Origin: Bacillota bacterium
GTDB lineage: Bacteria > Bacillota_I > Bacilli_A > MOL361 > Turicibacteraceae
Reading direction: 5' to 3'
Assembly (NCBI GenBank): GCA_003486705.1
Contig: DNGE01000179.1
Coordinates: 30,759-44,035, forward strand
Length of the DNA stretch: 13,277 bases
Positions 1 through 8,485 of this stretch are shown here, piece after piece (position 1 is the stretch's first letter; each line of letters starts with the position of its first letter). Made by a program: the position numbers and the translations under genes. The notes under the pieces are model-generated. The model was given only the letters and a program-made list of their open reading frames with translations, was not told the DNA's origin and did no database searches.

Positions 1-1379
1 GCAAGTGTTGCAGGAATAGTAGTGAGGTCTTGGCGTGTTGCCACGGCAATCACGCGGTAGCCCTGACGTGCAAGTTTTTCTTGCTCTTCAATGACTTGTT
101 TCAATTGCGTGTCTGTCAAGTGACACAGCGGTAAAATGGATTCACAGGAACCTTTTGCCGCAAGCGTTACCACTCCCTCAATCTCCCAAATATGTCCCAT
201 CATTTTCGTTTCTGAACTAAACGGATATTCATCCACCAGTGGTTTATCAAAAAGGTGTACCGTGTCAATTCCGTTGTTTTTTGCACTCAGCAAAATTGCT
301 TTTTCCATCGGATCAAATGGCGCCGGCTCGCACGCGAGCGCCGCCCAATTCATTAGCTCCATCAAGGAAGTATCACCATACGCATAAACCTGCTCGACAT
401 TCATTTCATTTTTTGTGAGTGTCCCTGTTTTATCAACGCATAGCGTGGTGACTGCACCGAGCGTTTCAACTGATGGCATGCGGCGAATGAGCGCATTTTT
501 CTTAGCTAAACGCCAAGCCCCCATTGCTAAAAATACGGTTAAGATAACTGGGAATTCTTCTGGAATAACCGCCATCGCAAGGGTAATACCTGATAATAAA
601 CTTTCAATGACATCATTTGTATTGATAAACGTGAACGCGACAACGAGTAAAAACATGCCAAATCCAATTAGTGCACACACTTTAATGAGGTGGCGTGTTT
701 GTTTTTCTAGTGGCGTTGACTTCTGTTCAACGGTTAAAAGATCGCATCCAATACGTCCGTATTCGGTTTTTGCTCCAATGGCGGTGACTTCAACGATGGC
801 ACGGCCTTGTGTGACGACTGTTCCGGCGTAGCAGGTGTCGCGTCTGAAATGAAGAGCTTGCTCTTCTTCGTTCATATTAAATTTTTTCCAAACAATTTCT
901 GATTCACCTGTTAAGGTTGATTCATCAACCCCAAAATCATTCATTTCAAGCACTAAGCCATCAGCAGATATTTTTTCGCCTTCTTCTAAAATCATGAGGT
1001 CCAAAACGGTTACCTCTTTACTTTCAATAACTTCTATTTGATTATTTCTTATGACACGCACTTTCGGTGCAGATAATTCTTTTAAAGCATTTAGTGTTTG
1101 GTCGGTGCGCCATTCTTGAAAAATATTAATACTTGCCATAAAGGCAACAAAACCGATCATAATAAAGCCATCACTTGGTTCGCCTAAAATAAAATAAAGG
1201 GCTGAGGTCCCAAATAGTAATAAAAACATCGGCTCTTTAAAAATATTAATAATCTTGTGAAACAGTGTTTCTTTTACTTCGGGTTCTAACTCATTAAACC
1301 CGTGTAATTCCTGCTTTTCTTTAACAGCCTCTGGGGTCAGGCCCACATAATCCCCCATAAATCCATCATACTTTGCCAT
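1..1379 (-). CDS. P-type metal-cation ATPase, N-terminal part (cut by window edge)
   Basis: The frame stays open from ATG at 1379 to the window edge, giving 459 codons; the C-terminal half is outside. Visible in order are two N-terminal membrane segments (about residues 50-90), the actuator-domain motif TGES (157-160), membrane segments 3 and 4 (about 233-285) with PEEFP at 273-277 in the ion-binding helix, the phosphorylation motif DKTGTLT with Asp316, and a KGS motif in the nucleotide-binding domain. This is the P2-like (Ca2+-ATPase-shaped) architecture; no N-terminal heavy-metal CxxC domain is seen. PEEFP replaces the PEGLP of SERCA-type pumps, so the ion cannot be read from the motif. The start has AAAGGAG seven bases upstream. 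The leader carries a NiCo riboswitch with a terminator, which argues for efflux of Co2+, Ni2+ or Fe2+ (inference). Family is certain, substrate is not. Confidence 0.93.
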   Translation of the reverse strand, partial: MAKYDGFMGDYVGLTPEAVKEKQELHGFNELEPEVKETLFHKIINIFKEPMFLLLFGTSALYFILGEPSDGFIMIGFVAFMASINIFQEWRTDQTLNALKELSAPKVRVIRNNQIEVIESKEVTVLDLMILEEGEKISADGLVLEMNDFGVDESTLTGESEIVWKKFNMNEEEQALHFRRDTCYAGTVVTQGRAIVEVTAIGAKTEYGRIGCDLLTVEQKSTPLEKQTRHLIKVCALIGFGMFLLVVAFTFINTNDVIESLLSGITLAMAVIPEEFPVILTVFLAMGAWRLAKKNALIRRMPSVETLGAVTTLCVDKTGTLTKNEMNVEQVYAYGDTSLMELMNWAALACEPAPFDPMEKAILLSAKNNGIDTVHLFDKPLVDEYPFSSETKMMGHIWEIEGVVTLAAKGSCESILPLCHLTDTQLKQVIEEQEKLARQGYRVIAVATRQDLTTIPATL

Positions 1380-1420
1380 ACTATCGCTCCTTTAACGGTT
1401 GCTACAGCTTTTTGGCAAAA

Positions 1421-1460
1421 TAAAAACCTGTAGCACTATTTTTTAAATAGTCCCACAGGT
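1421..1460 (-). terminator. Riboswitch-controlled intrinsic terminator
   Basis: On the minus strand ACCTGT...ACTATTT pairs with AAATAGT...ACAGGT (1460-1426), with an internal loop of GGG against GCT, followed by a U tract (TTTTT, 1426-1422). Its 5' half is the P4/P1 3' half of the NiCo aptamer, so aptamer and terminator exclude each other. Confidence 0.85.
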
Positions 1461-1514
1461 TATCCCTGCTGCCTCAAAGGCCCGGCTACATACAACTGTA
1501 CTGCCTGATCTACT
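1446..1514 (-). ncRNA. NiCo (czcD) riboswitch aptamer
   Basis: Read on the minus strand, the leader matches the NiCo aptamer layout: P1 (AGTAG 1514-1510 with CTATT 1450-1446), then ATCAGGCA, P2 (TACA/TGTA), the conserved GTAGCCGGGC, P3 (GCCT TTG AGGC), GCAGCAGG, P4 (CAGG/CCTG) and TGTGGGA before the 3' strand of P1. The blocks CAGGCA, AGCCGGGC, GGCA-CAG and CTGTGGGA are the class hallmarks as I remember them. The class is reported to bind Co2+ and Ni2+, with later work arguing for Fe2+. It directly precedes a metal-type P-type ATPase. The P4 and P1 3' strands are shared with the terminator, so metal binding should prevent termination (ON switch). Confidence 0.85.
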
Positions 1515-1554
1515 ACATGATATGCACCAACATCTAAAATGTTACATTATGTGC

Positions 1555-1992
1555 TTAAATTTTACAGATTTGTTTTTCATACACACAATAATCTGACTTT
1601 TCATACCCTAGACTCTCAAACACATACTGGCAAGGTTCATGCTCGTTAACGGTGAGGCCCGTAACTTTTGTGACTAAATGATTTTTAAAGTATGATTCTA
1701 GTAACAGAAGCATTGATTTGGCGACTGATTTTTGACGATACGCCTTCTCCACATAAAGCTCTGTCACCTCACCTAACAGTTCATCGCGGCAAAACGACAT
1801 CTTCACATGCGCACAAGCAAATCCAATCAATTCGTTCTCAAACTCAGCCACAATGACGAGCTCCTGATTATTTTTCAACTTCCAAAGCACCAGTTCCTCC
1901 ATTAATTCGACCCCATAAACAGCTTGACTCAACTTCATTAATGATTTTACATCTGCAACGCGTGCTAAGCGAACGGCAATTTTTGATTCCAC
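1555..1992 (-). CDS. GNAT-family N-acetyltransferase
   Basis: A 145-residue protein with the GNAT fold pattern: beta strands around residues 46-66 (VIVAEFENELIGFACAHV), then the motif A region TELYVEKAYRQKSVAKSM (about 77-94), whose R-Q-K-S-V-A-K stretch stands where acetyl-CoA pyrophosphate-binding Q/R-x-x-G-x-G/A is expected. Both glycines are replaced, so the loop is degenerate, though E78 and the following helix fit. The C-terminal NEHEPCQYVFESLGYEKSDYCVYEK block is typical of the family end. I place the start at GTG 1992: GGAGGGG (2005-1999) is six bases upstream, whereas the in-frame TTG at 2007 would put this site inside the coding sequence. The substrate is unknown. It lies 40 bases upstream of the NiCo leader. 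Confidence 0.85.
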   Translation of the reverse strand: MESKIAVRLARVADVKSLMKLSQAVYGVELMEELVLWKLKNNQELVIVAEFENELIGFACAHVKMSFCRDELLGEVTELYVEKAYRQKSVAKSMLLLLESYFKNHLVTKVTGLTVNEHEPCQYVFESLGYEKSDYCVYEKQICKI

Positions 1993-2055
1993 AAACTTCC
2001 CCTCCAATATTTAACCACTTTATCCAACGCTAATAACAGTACCTCTCTTTATAAT

Positions 2056-2084
2056 TTAATAGCGTGCTTCATTAATTATGTCTA
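2056..2084 (-). promoter_or_regulatory. Candidate sigma-A promoter for the acetyltransferase gene
   Basis: TAGACA (2084-2079) is separated by 17 bases from TATTAA (2061-2056) on the minus strand. The -35 box matches 5/6 and the -10 box 4/6. It lies in the 100-base gap upstream of the GNAT gene and leaves a leader of about 55 bases. Confidence 0.4.
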
Positions 2085-2108
2085 AAAGTATTGATCATTC
2101 TCCTAATT

Positions 2109-2951
2109 TTAATTTTTTTCATACAAGGAGATATCTTGCGCTTCTCGCGTTCGATTTTCTGCTTCAATCTGCCCCTTTTTAATTATGATTAAAACAGTGG
2201 TCATCTGTTTCAAATCATCGAGCGATACTTCATCAAAATCTTCAAGTTTATCCAGTATGTCTTCAATAATGCGACCTGCATAACTGATTTTTTTCTCGCG
2301 CTTGCTTAAAAAATAAGACGAAATGGTTCCTGTTAATACCCCTAAAAATCCGATTCCCGCTAGCATAATGATCCCCGCAATAATTCGCCCCCACACGGTC
2401 GTCGGCGCAATATCACCATACCCAACCGTTGCAATCGTTACAATACTCCACCAAAGCGCATCTCCAAAATTTATATTTTCTGTGAGCATAATTCCCCCTG
2501 CTCCTAATAACATAATGACTAAGGTCCCAATCAGTACGTAATTAAAATTATTCAACCGAATAAAGGTACCCAATTTTTTTGAAAAGGTACTAAGCATGAC
2601 CGTTGCGCGTAACACCTTAGCAAACCGTGCAACTTTAACCACTTCAGCCACTCTAAAAAGTCTCAGCACACGAAACATCGAATAGAGTGGAATAATCGTT
2701 AACACATCCAATTTATTTGACATAATAAATTCCCATTTTTGTTTACTCAAACTCAAGCGCACCACATAATCAACTAAAAAGAACAGCCAAATTAATGTAT
2801 CAATGACGAAAAAGATTTCTTGAATATGCGTGGGCAAAGGATTTGTTAATTGAATCATGGTTATGGCCACCACAATTAAGGCCATCGCCATCATCGACCA
2901 CTCATACAAACTAATGCGTTTCAAACCATCACCATCCCTTAAAAACCACAT
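2109..2951 (-). CDS. Voltage-gated-type potassium channel subunit (six-segment)
   Basis: A 280-residue membrane protein with the Kv/KvAP layout: S1 (about 19-37), S2 (about 44-63, followed by DYVVR), S3 (about 81-92), an arginine/lysine-rich S4 with basic residues at roughly every third place (R94, R97, R100, K106, R109, K112, R115), S5 (about 137-155), a pore helix and the K+ selectivity filter TVGYGD at 175-180, then S6 (about 188-212). A charged C-terminal tail of about 65 residues is likely a coiled coil or cytoplasmic assembly domain; no TrkA-N (RCK) domain is present. It should form a tetrameric K+ channel. The ATG at 2951 has no clear Shine-Dalgarno site. The in-frame TTG at codon 10 has AAGGGA nine bases upstream and could be the real start. 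Confidence 0.92.
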   Translation of the reverse strand: MWFLRDGDGLKRISLYEWSMMAMALIVVAITMIQLTNPLPTHIQEIFFVIDTLIWLFFLVDYVVRLSLSKQKWEFIMSNKLDVLTIIPLYSMFRVLRLFRVAEVVKVARFAKVLRATVMLSTFSKKLGTFIRLNNFNYVLIGTLVIMLLGAGGIMLTENINFGDALWWSIVTIATVGYGDIAPTTVWGRIIAGIIMLAGIGFLGVLTGTISSYFLSKREKKISYAGRIIEDILDKLEDFDEVSLDDLKQMTTVLIIIKKGQIEAENRTREAQDISLYEKN

Positions 2952-3004
2952 TGAGTCTTAGTATGCACCCTTTCCCTGTTTACAATACACCTGACTTATG
3001 ATTA

Positions 3005-3033
3005 GAAAAAGGTGAGACCGTAAAGGTCTCACC
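3005..3033 (-). terminator. Intrinsic terminator of the pullulanase gene
   Basis: A perfect 9-bp stem, GGTGAGACC/GGTCTCACC (3011-3019 and 3025-3033), with a 5-base loop, followed on the minus strand by TTTTT (3010-3006). It starts seven bases after the pullulanase stop codon. Confidence 0.92.
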
Positions 3034-3040
3034 TCATTAA

Positions 3041-6000
3041 TTATTCATATTTTTTCTTACGGTTAAACCAAACTAACAGGCTTCCCGTCAATACTAACAT
3101 CGATCCTAGCCCAATCCATACGCCTAATTGAGCGTATCCCGTTTCAGGATTTTCCGGTTTTGGTTTCAATGTTTCTTCATGCGTTTCATCATCTGTTGTT
3201 GGCGGTGTAACTGTATTTTCATCGTCCTCACCATCTTCGTCAGTTGGTGGTGTTACCTGATTATTTTCATCATCCTCTTCATCCGTTGGCGGTGTGACTA
3301 CTGTCTCATCTTCTTTATTTAAGATAAAATTCATTTCTTCAACAGTTTGACCCTCGTTGTCTAAGAAGATAATCTCGACTGCTTCAGTCACATTTTTCAA
3401 ATTAACTTCAATTTGGTCTTTTTCACCCACTTCATATTTTTGACCGTTATATTCAAAATGAGTTGCCCCTTCGGGAACTTTAATATAGATAATTAATACA
3501 TCACTTACTTCTTCTGATAAGTTATTCGTTACGGTTCTCGAGGAATTATTGACTAATTTAAAGATTACTTTTTGAACAGTATCTCCAATATTAGAAATTG
3601 AAATATGGTCGCCGTTAATTTGTACTGTAACATCCGGAAGTAGTGTTTCAACTTGAATAAATTCATTCACTTGTTGTTTTTTAACGACTTTCACTACCCT
3701 TGTTATTGTTGCACTATTACCCGTTGAATCTGTAGCTATATAAGTGATTGGATATACACCGGCTTTTGCTGTATCTACAGTACCCGATATTTCAACGTTT
3801 ACATTTCCTTCAAAGGCATCAATTGCTGTTGCCCTCTCTTCTTTGTATGTATCTCCAACGTTTAGACTCACTGTTTTATCACCTATTAAAGTAATGACTG
3901 GAGCTTTGGTATCAATAACATGTACAATACGCGTTTCAACTGATACATTATTTAACTTATCAGTAGCCGTGTAGGAAATTGTATACGTTCCTAATTTAGA
4001 GCCATCTACGCTTCCTTTGATGACTACCTCTAATTCCCCATCAATAGCATCTACAGCTTTTGCTCCAAGCTCAGTGTACGTATTTCCTGCCTCAACCATT
4101 ATTTCTTTTTCACCATTTAACGTAATGACTGGTTTAGTTGTATCTTTTACGATTACTATACGTTCAACTGTTGCAGTATTACCTGATTTATCTGTTGACG
4201 TATAAGTAATGGTATATGTTCCTACTTTTGTTATATCTACCGTCCCCTTAATGACTACTTCTAATTCCCCATCAATAGCATCTACAGACTTTGCTCCAAG
4301 CTCAGTGTACGTATTTCCTGCCTCAACTATTATTTCTTTTTCACCATTTAATGTGATAACTGGAGCTTCAGTATCTTTCACTTCTTCCTCAGCTTCGTAA
4401 TCTAACATGAGCACATATGATGAATGTGGTTGCATTTCAAATGTATTCCCATCAATCACTTCAATCACTTCAGTTCCTGCTTTTTCACCATTTACAACCA
4501 TTGACCATTTACCTTCTTTAGGTAAATAACCTGTTTCAACATTATCTGAAACATTATGAAATACTGCAATATCAGATACAGTATCACCATTTGCATGGTT
4601 AGAAATAGTGAATGACATCACATTATTTGGCGTTTCTTCATCAAAACTTAAATTGGCTTGAACATCTGTTGCTTCCATCATTCTAAATGCCGGATGAGCT
4701 TTACGTAATTCAATAAGCCCTTTGTAATATTCAACCACATCATAATGTTCATATTTCCAATCCCAGTTAATTTGATTGACTTCATCCGATGCATTATAGC
4801 TATTATGGTTTCCACCTTTTGTGCGCATCATTTCCACACCTGCATGTAAGAACGGAACCCCCTGACCAGTCATAACAATGGCATTAGCTTGTTTTTGAAG
4901 TTGTTTTAGGTATTCCATAGAAGTATTTCCATTATCACCTTTTGCTTCTTCGACACCTAATAACTTATCATATAGCGTATTGTTATCATGCGCTGATACA
5001 TAGCTTATGGATTGACTTGGATTTGCTGCCCAAGCATCCCAACCTTCAACTTGGTCATGCGAAGCAGACCCTACGATACCAAACTGTAAACGTTCATAGA
5101 ATTTGTTAGATGTATCACCATTAATATAGCCTGGTTCCCAATCGTTTCCTACATTTCCTTTAATAGCATCACGCATATCATCATTAAAGTAAGCGATATT
5201 TGGTGTTTCTACAGCATTACCTTTAAATGCTGCTTCACTATCTGGTAATGGAGAACCACCTCCAGTCCACCCCTCACCATAAATAACAATTGTTGGGTCG
5301 ATGTCATGTAAAGCTTTTTCAATCTCATTCATTGTTTCAACATCATGTAATGCCATTAAATCAAAACGGAATCCTTTAATGTTGTACTCTTTAGCCCAGT
5401 AAACAACAGAATCAATCATAAATTTTCGCATCATTGAACGTTCAGAGGCTGTTTCATTTCCACATCCAGAACCATTTGCAAATCCACCATTTGAATCTTG
5501 ACGATAATAGTAACCCGGCACAATTTTATTAAAGTCTGAATCTGCGGTAGCTCCTGTATGATTATAAACAACATCCATTACAACACGAATTCCATTATTA
5601 TGTAATGATTGTACCATCTGCTTAAATTCATTAATTCGAACTTCCCCATTGTAAGGATCGGTCGAGAAAGAACCTTCAGGTACATTATAATTTTGTGGGT
5701 CATATCCCCAGTTAAATTGAGGAACATCTAACTTCGTTTCATCTATAGAACGATGATCAAACGATGGTAACAAGTGTAAGTGAGTAATCCCCATTTCAAC
5801 TAAGTGATCAATACCTGTTGCGACACCTTTTTCGCTCACCGTACCTTCTTCAGTAAATTGTAAGAACTTACCTACATTTTCGATTCCTGACGAAATGTGA
5901 GTAGATAAATCGCGTAAATGTAATTCGTATAATATAGCGTCAGTGATATTTCCACTGAATGCTGGAACCTCTGTTGATTCCCAATCGGTAGGATTTGTTA

Positions 6001-8479
6001 AGTCTAGATTTACTACCATTGCACGTTTTCCGTTAACCCCGGTTGTGCGTGCATATGGGTCAACAGCTTCTTCAGTATTCTTTCCAACGGTGACTTCATA
6101 AGTGTAGTATGTTTTATGTAGATTTCCTTCAACAGTAACTTGCCAAACACCTTTTTCACCTTTCGTCATCGCTACTGTTTCTATTAATGAGTCAGTATGT
6201 CCATCCTGATATAACTTTAAGTTAACTTGAGATGCCGTTGGTGCCCAAACTTTAAATGTGGTTGAATTTTTTGAATATGTTGCACCTAAATCATTTCCTG
6301 TATATGTAAACTTACTTTCAAATTCTTCTGTTGCAAAGATACCATAATATTCTACATATAATGTTCCTTTGTAGTTTTCCTTTGAAATATAATACGTTTC
6401 TCCAATTTCTATCTCGTCTTCTAACGTCACTATGAATGATTTTTTATCTTTACTTAAACTTACTTCTTTTACAGAAACTGCATTTCCGTCTTGATCAGTC
6501 ACTAATACACCTTCAGCATTTTCAAATGGAACTGAAGCTTTTGCTTGAAGTTGTGTCGTAGAAATAAATGTAGCTGTTTTTAATGGTGGTGTTTTATCAA
6601 CATCTGATTCATTGTAATAAATATTTTGATCATCTTGAACAAGGTACACATGCATTTCTAATTTCCCTGTCTCTGGATTAAATACAGCGTTTGACAAATC
6701 AATGAAGCGGTCTTTATCAATATCTTTTTCTGACCATTCACCTTTTCGTACGATAAATCCTAAATTATTAACACCTTCAATATCTTTTAAATTGATTTTT
6801 GCATATCGCCCAAAATCATCTTCGTTAATAAACGAATAGGCATACCCTTCAGATCCTTCTGCCCAAGCCCACATATTCCAACTACGATAATCCTCTTCAT
6901 AACGATAATAATGTACAAAGACTTGCATGTCGGCTTCTTCATCGGTTACCACATCTTCATATCCTGTTTCAGGCAACTCAACTAAATTACCCGTTAATCC
7001 ATTTGGAGCTAATGAATGGAATCCATTTTGACCTGGATCAACCCAAATTTCAGTGTCTTCTAAAACTAGCAGAGCCTGGTCCGCTTCATAATTTTTTTCC
7101 TCCCAATCGCCTTTACGAATGATATAACCAATGTTATTACCCGTTTTAACTGGGAATTTTGCGACTAAACCATAGTCATCAGACCATTCAAAGTCAACTT
7201 GATCTGTTGCTGTTGAACCAGTTCCCCATACCCATATGTTCCATCCTGTATAGTCTTTATCCGGTCGTCCAAAGTGTAAAGTTACAGTTGAATAATCTTC
7301 GACTTCTTTATTAGGATTTGAGTAGAATATTTCATCCGACCCTTGTTTTACATAGATATGAGCAGCATAGCGTTCACCATTCATAATCGTTTGAATCTTA
7401 CTCACATCAAGTGTTTTGTCACCGCCATCTTTAGACTCCCAGTTTCCTTTTGCTGTAATAAATCCAAATGTTTTTAGTTCATCAAATTTGTTAACGGAGA
7501 ATTTATATACTTGGCCGTAGTTATCTACATAGCTTGGTTCCATCCAATTGCTATCAACACCATCACGCCAATTCCATAAGTGGAATCCATCATAATCATT
7601 ATTGTCTCGTTGATAATGAACAATTATATCTATTGGAGTCTCATCCACTGATAAATCAGGTTTTGATGTATGATAGCCATTTTGACCTTGTGTTACCCAT
7701 ATTTCAGTGTTTTCTGAAATTGTTATCTTCTGATCAGAACCATTGTTCTTATCAGCCCAATCTTCTCCTTCAATTGACTTTCGAATAATATATCCATACT
7801 CAACATCTTTATCTAATTCAATTTTAGCAATGATTCCATAATCATCTTTTTCTGTAAAATTTGCACCATCACCTGCACCCCAACCATGAACATTCCATCC
7901 ATCGTAATCACCATTAGTACGGTTGTAATGAAGTGTTAATGTTACTTTTTCAGCCTGTTCTTCCTTGGGTAATTCTACACGGTCTCCACTTAAACCATCT
8001 GGTGCTTCCGTGTAAAATCCATTTTCGCCTTGTTTGACCCATATTTCAATGTCCTCATTTACTGTGACACTTTGATCCTCAGGATGATTTTTATCCCAAT
8101 TTAGATTTTTAATGATGTAACCAACAGTTACGCCATGCGGTACTTCTAAATCTAATAGATACCCGTATTCATCTTTGTAGGTAAAACTATAATCTTTTCC
8201 GTCTACACCTTCCCACCAAGCATGAACTGCCCATCCATCATAATCCCCCTCTGTTCGATTATAATGAATGGTTAAGGTGTGGGTTTCATCACCAGTTGTA
8301 GTTGAGGTATCTTCATCAACACGAAGTATCGTATCGACCTCATTCTGTGTTTGTTCTACTATTTTATCTTCGCTTGTTTGTGCATACACCGGTGTTCCCA
8401 TTGATGAGAAGCTGGTAATAAGCATTGCAATAGCTAAAATAGCAGCAATCGTACTTTTCCATTTTTTAATTAATTTCAC
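3041..8479 (-). CDS. pulA: Multimodular cell-surface type I pullulanase (GH13)
   Basis: An 1812-residue exported enzyme that should cleave alpha-1,6 bonds in pullulan and branched maltodextrins at the cell surface. Order of parts: signal peptide (1-33, cut after VYA); five CBM41-like starch-binding modules (about 66-160, 178-275, 283-392, 397-490, 517-625); an Ig-like N2 domain (about 632-725); CBM48 (about 730-815); the GH13 barrel with NWGYDP (923-928), DVVYNH (969-974), GFRFDL with nucleophile Asp1040, YGEGW with acid/base Glu1069, and SAHDN with Asp1165; a C-terminal beta domain to about 1362; three DUF5011/HYR-type Ig repeats (about 1369-1599); an unassigned domain (about 1600-1722); an acidic TPPT-rich wall spacer; and a sorting tail (NPETG 1777-1781, hydrophobic helix, RKKKYE). 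The start is GTG. The genomic upstream site AAAAGCGG is weak, but removal of the adjacent group I intron would bring AGGGGGGT to six bases from GTG. Confidence 0.96.
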   Translation of the reverse strand: MKLIKKWKSTIAAILAIAMLITSFSSMGTPVYAQTSEDKIVEQTQNEVDTILRVDEDTSTTTGDETHTLTIHYNRTEGDYDGWAVHAWWEGVDGKDYSFTYKDEYGYLLDLEVPHGVTVGYIIKNLNWDKNHPEDQSVTVNEDIEIWVKQGENGFYTEAPDGLSGDRVELPKEEQAEKVTLTLHYNRTNGDYDGWNVHGWGAGDGANFTEKDDYGIIAKIELDKDVEYGYIIRKSIEGEDWADKNNGSDQKITISENTEIWVTQGQNGYHTSKPDLSVDETPIDIIVHYQRDNNDYDGFHLWNWRDGVDSNWMEPSYVDNYGQVYKFSVNKFDELKTFGFITAKGNWESKDGGDKTLDVSKIQTIMNGERYAAHIYVKQGSDEIFYSNPNKEVEDYSTVTLHFGRPDKDYTGWNIWVWGTGSTATDQVDFEWSDDYGLVAKFPVKTGNNIGYIIRKGDWEEKNYEADQALLVLEDTEIWVDPGQNGFHSLAPNGLTGNLVELPETGYEDVVTDEEADMQVFVHYYRYEEDYRSWNMWAWAEGSEGYAYSFINEDDFGRYAKINLKDIEGVNNLGFIVRKGEWSEKDIDKDRFIDLSNAVFNPETGKLEMHVYLVQDDQNIYYNESDVDKTPPLKTATFISTTQLQAKASVPFENAEGVLVTDQDGNAVSVKEVSLSKDKKSFIVTLEDEIEIGETYYISKENYKGTLYVEYYGIFATEEFESKFTYTGNDLGATYSKNSTTFKVWAPTASQVNLKLYQDGHTDSLIETVAMTKGEKGVWQVTVEGNLHKTYYTYEVTVGKNTEEAVDPYARTTGVNGKRAMVVNLDLTNPTDWESTEVPAFSGNITDAILYELHLRDLSTHISSGIENVGKFLQFTEEGTVSEKGVATGIDHLVEMGITHLHLLPSFDHRSIDETKLDVPQFNWGYDPQNYNVPEGSFSTDPYNGEVRINEFKQMVQSLHNNGIRVVMDVVYNHTGATADSDFNKIVPGYYYRQDSNGGFANGSGCGNETASERSMMRKFMIDSVVYWAKEYNIKGFRFDLMALHDVETMNEIEKALHDIDPTIVIYGEGWTGGGSPLPDSEAAFKGNAVETPNIAYFNDDMRDAIKGNVGNDWEPGYINGDTSNKFYERLQFGIVGSASHDQVEGWDAWAANPSQSISYVSAHDNNTLYDKLLGVEEAKGDNGNTSMEYLKQLQKQANAIVMTGQGVPFLHAGVEMMRTKGGNHNSYNASDEVNQINWDWKYEHYDVVEYYKGLIELRKAHPAFRMMEATDVQANLSFDEETPNNVMSFTISNHANGDTVSDIAVFHNVSDNVETGYLPKEGKWSMVVNGEKAGTEVIEVIDGNTFEMQPHSSYVLMLDYEAEEEVKDTEAPVITLNGEKEIIVEAGNTYTELGAKSVDAIDGELEVVIKGTVDITKVGTYTITYTSTDKSGNTATVERIVIVKDTTKPVITLNGEKEIMVEAGNTYTELGAKAVDAIDGELEVVIKGSVDGSKLGTYTISYTATDKLNNVSVETRIVHVIDTKAPVITLIGDKTVSLNVGDTYKEERATAIDAFEGNVNVEISGTVDTAKAGVYPITYIATDSTGNSATITRVVKVVKKQQVNEFIQVETLLPDVTVQINGDHISISNIGDTVQKVIFKLVNNSSRTVTNNLSEEVSDVLIIYIKVPEGATHFEYNGQKYEVGEKDQIEVNLKNVTEAVEIIFLDNEGQTVEEMNFILNKEDETVVTPPTDEEDDENNQVTPPTDEDGEDDENTVTPPTTDDETHEETLKPKPENPETGYAQLGVWIGLGSMLVLTGSLLVWFNRKKKYE
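4021..4132 (-). repeat. Direct repeat copy A in the Ig-like modules
   Basis: A 112-base segment of the second Ig-like module. It matches 4252-4363 with about 7 mismatches at an offset of 231 bases (77 codons). This indicates a recent in-frame module duplication or recent gene conversion inside the pullulanase gene. Confidence 0.85.
4252..4363 (-). repeat. Direct repeat copy B in the Ig-like modules
   Basis: Partner of 4021-4132, lying in the first Ig-like module. The third module (coding roughly 3680-3900) is clearly diverged from both. Confidence 0.85.
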
Positions 8480-8485
8480 GTTATA

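Noticed and set aside
136..831. Two plus-strand open frames over the ATPase
   Set aside because: They are antisense shadows of the P-type ATPase, whose motifs (TGES, PEEFP, DKTGTLT) are intact on the minus strand.
1524..1554. Imperfect hairpin between the acetyltransferase stop and the NiCo aptamer
   Set aside because: GCAC/GTGC and ACAT/ATGT can pair, but no T tract follows on the minus strand, so it cannot be called a terminator.
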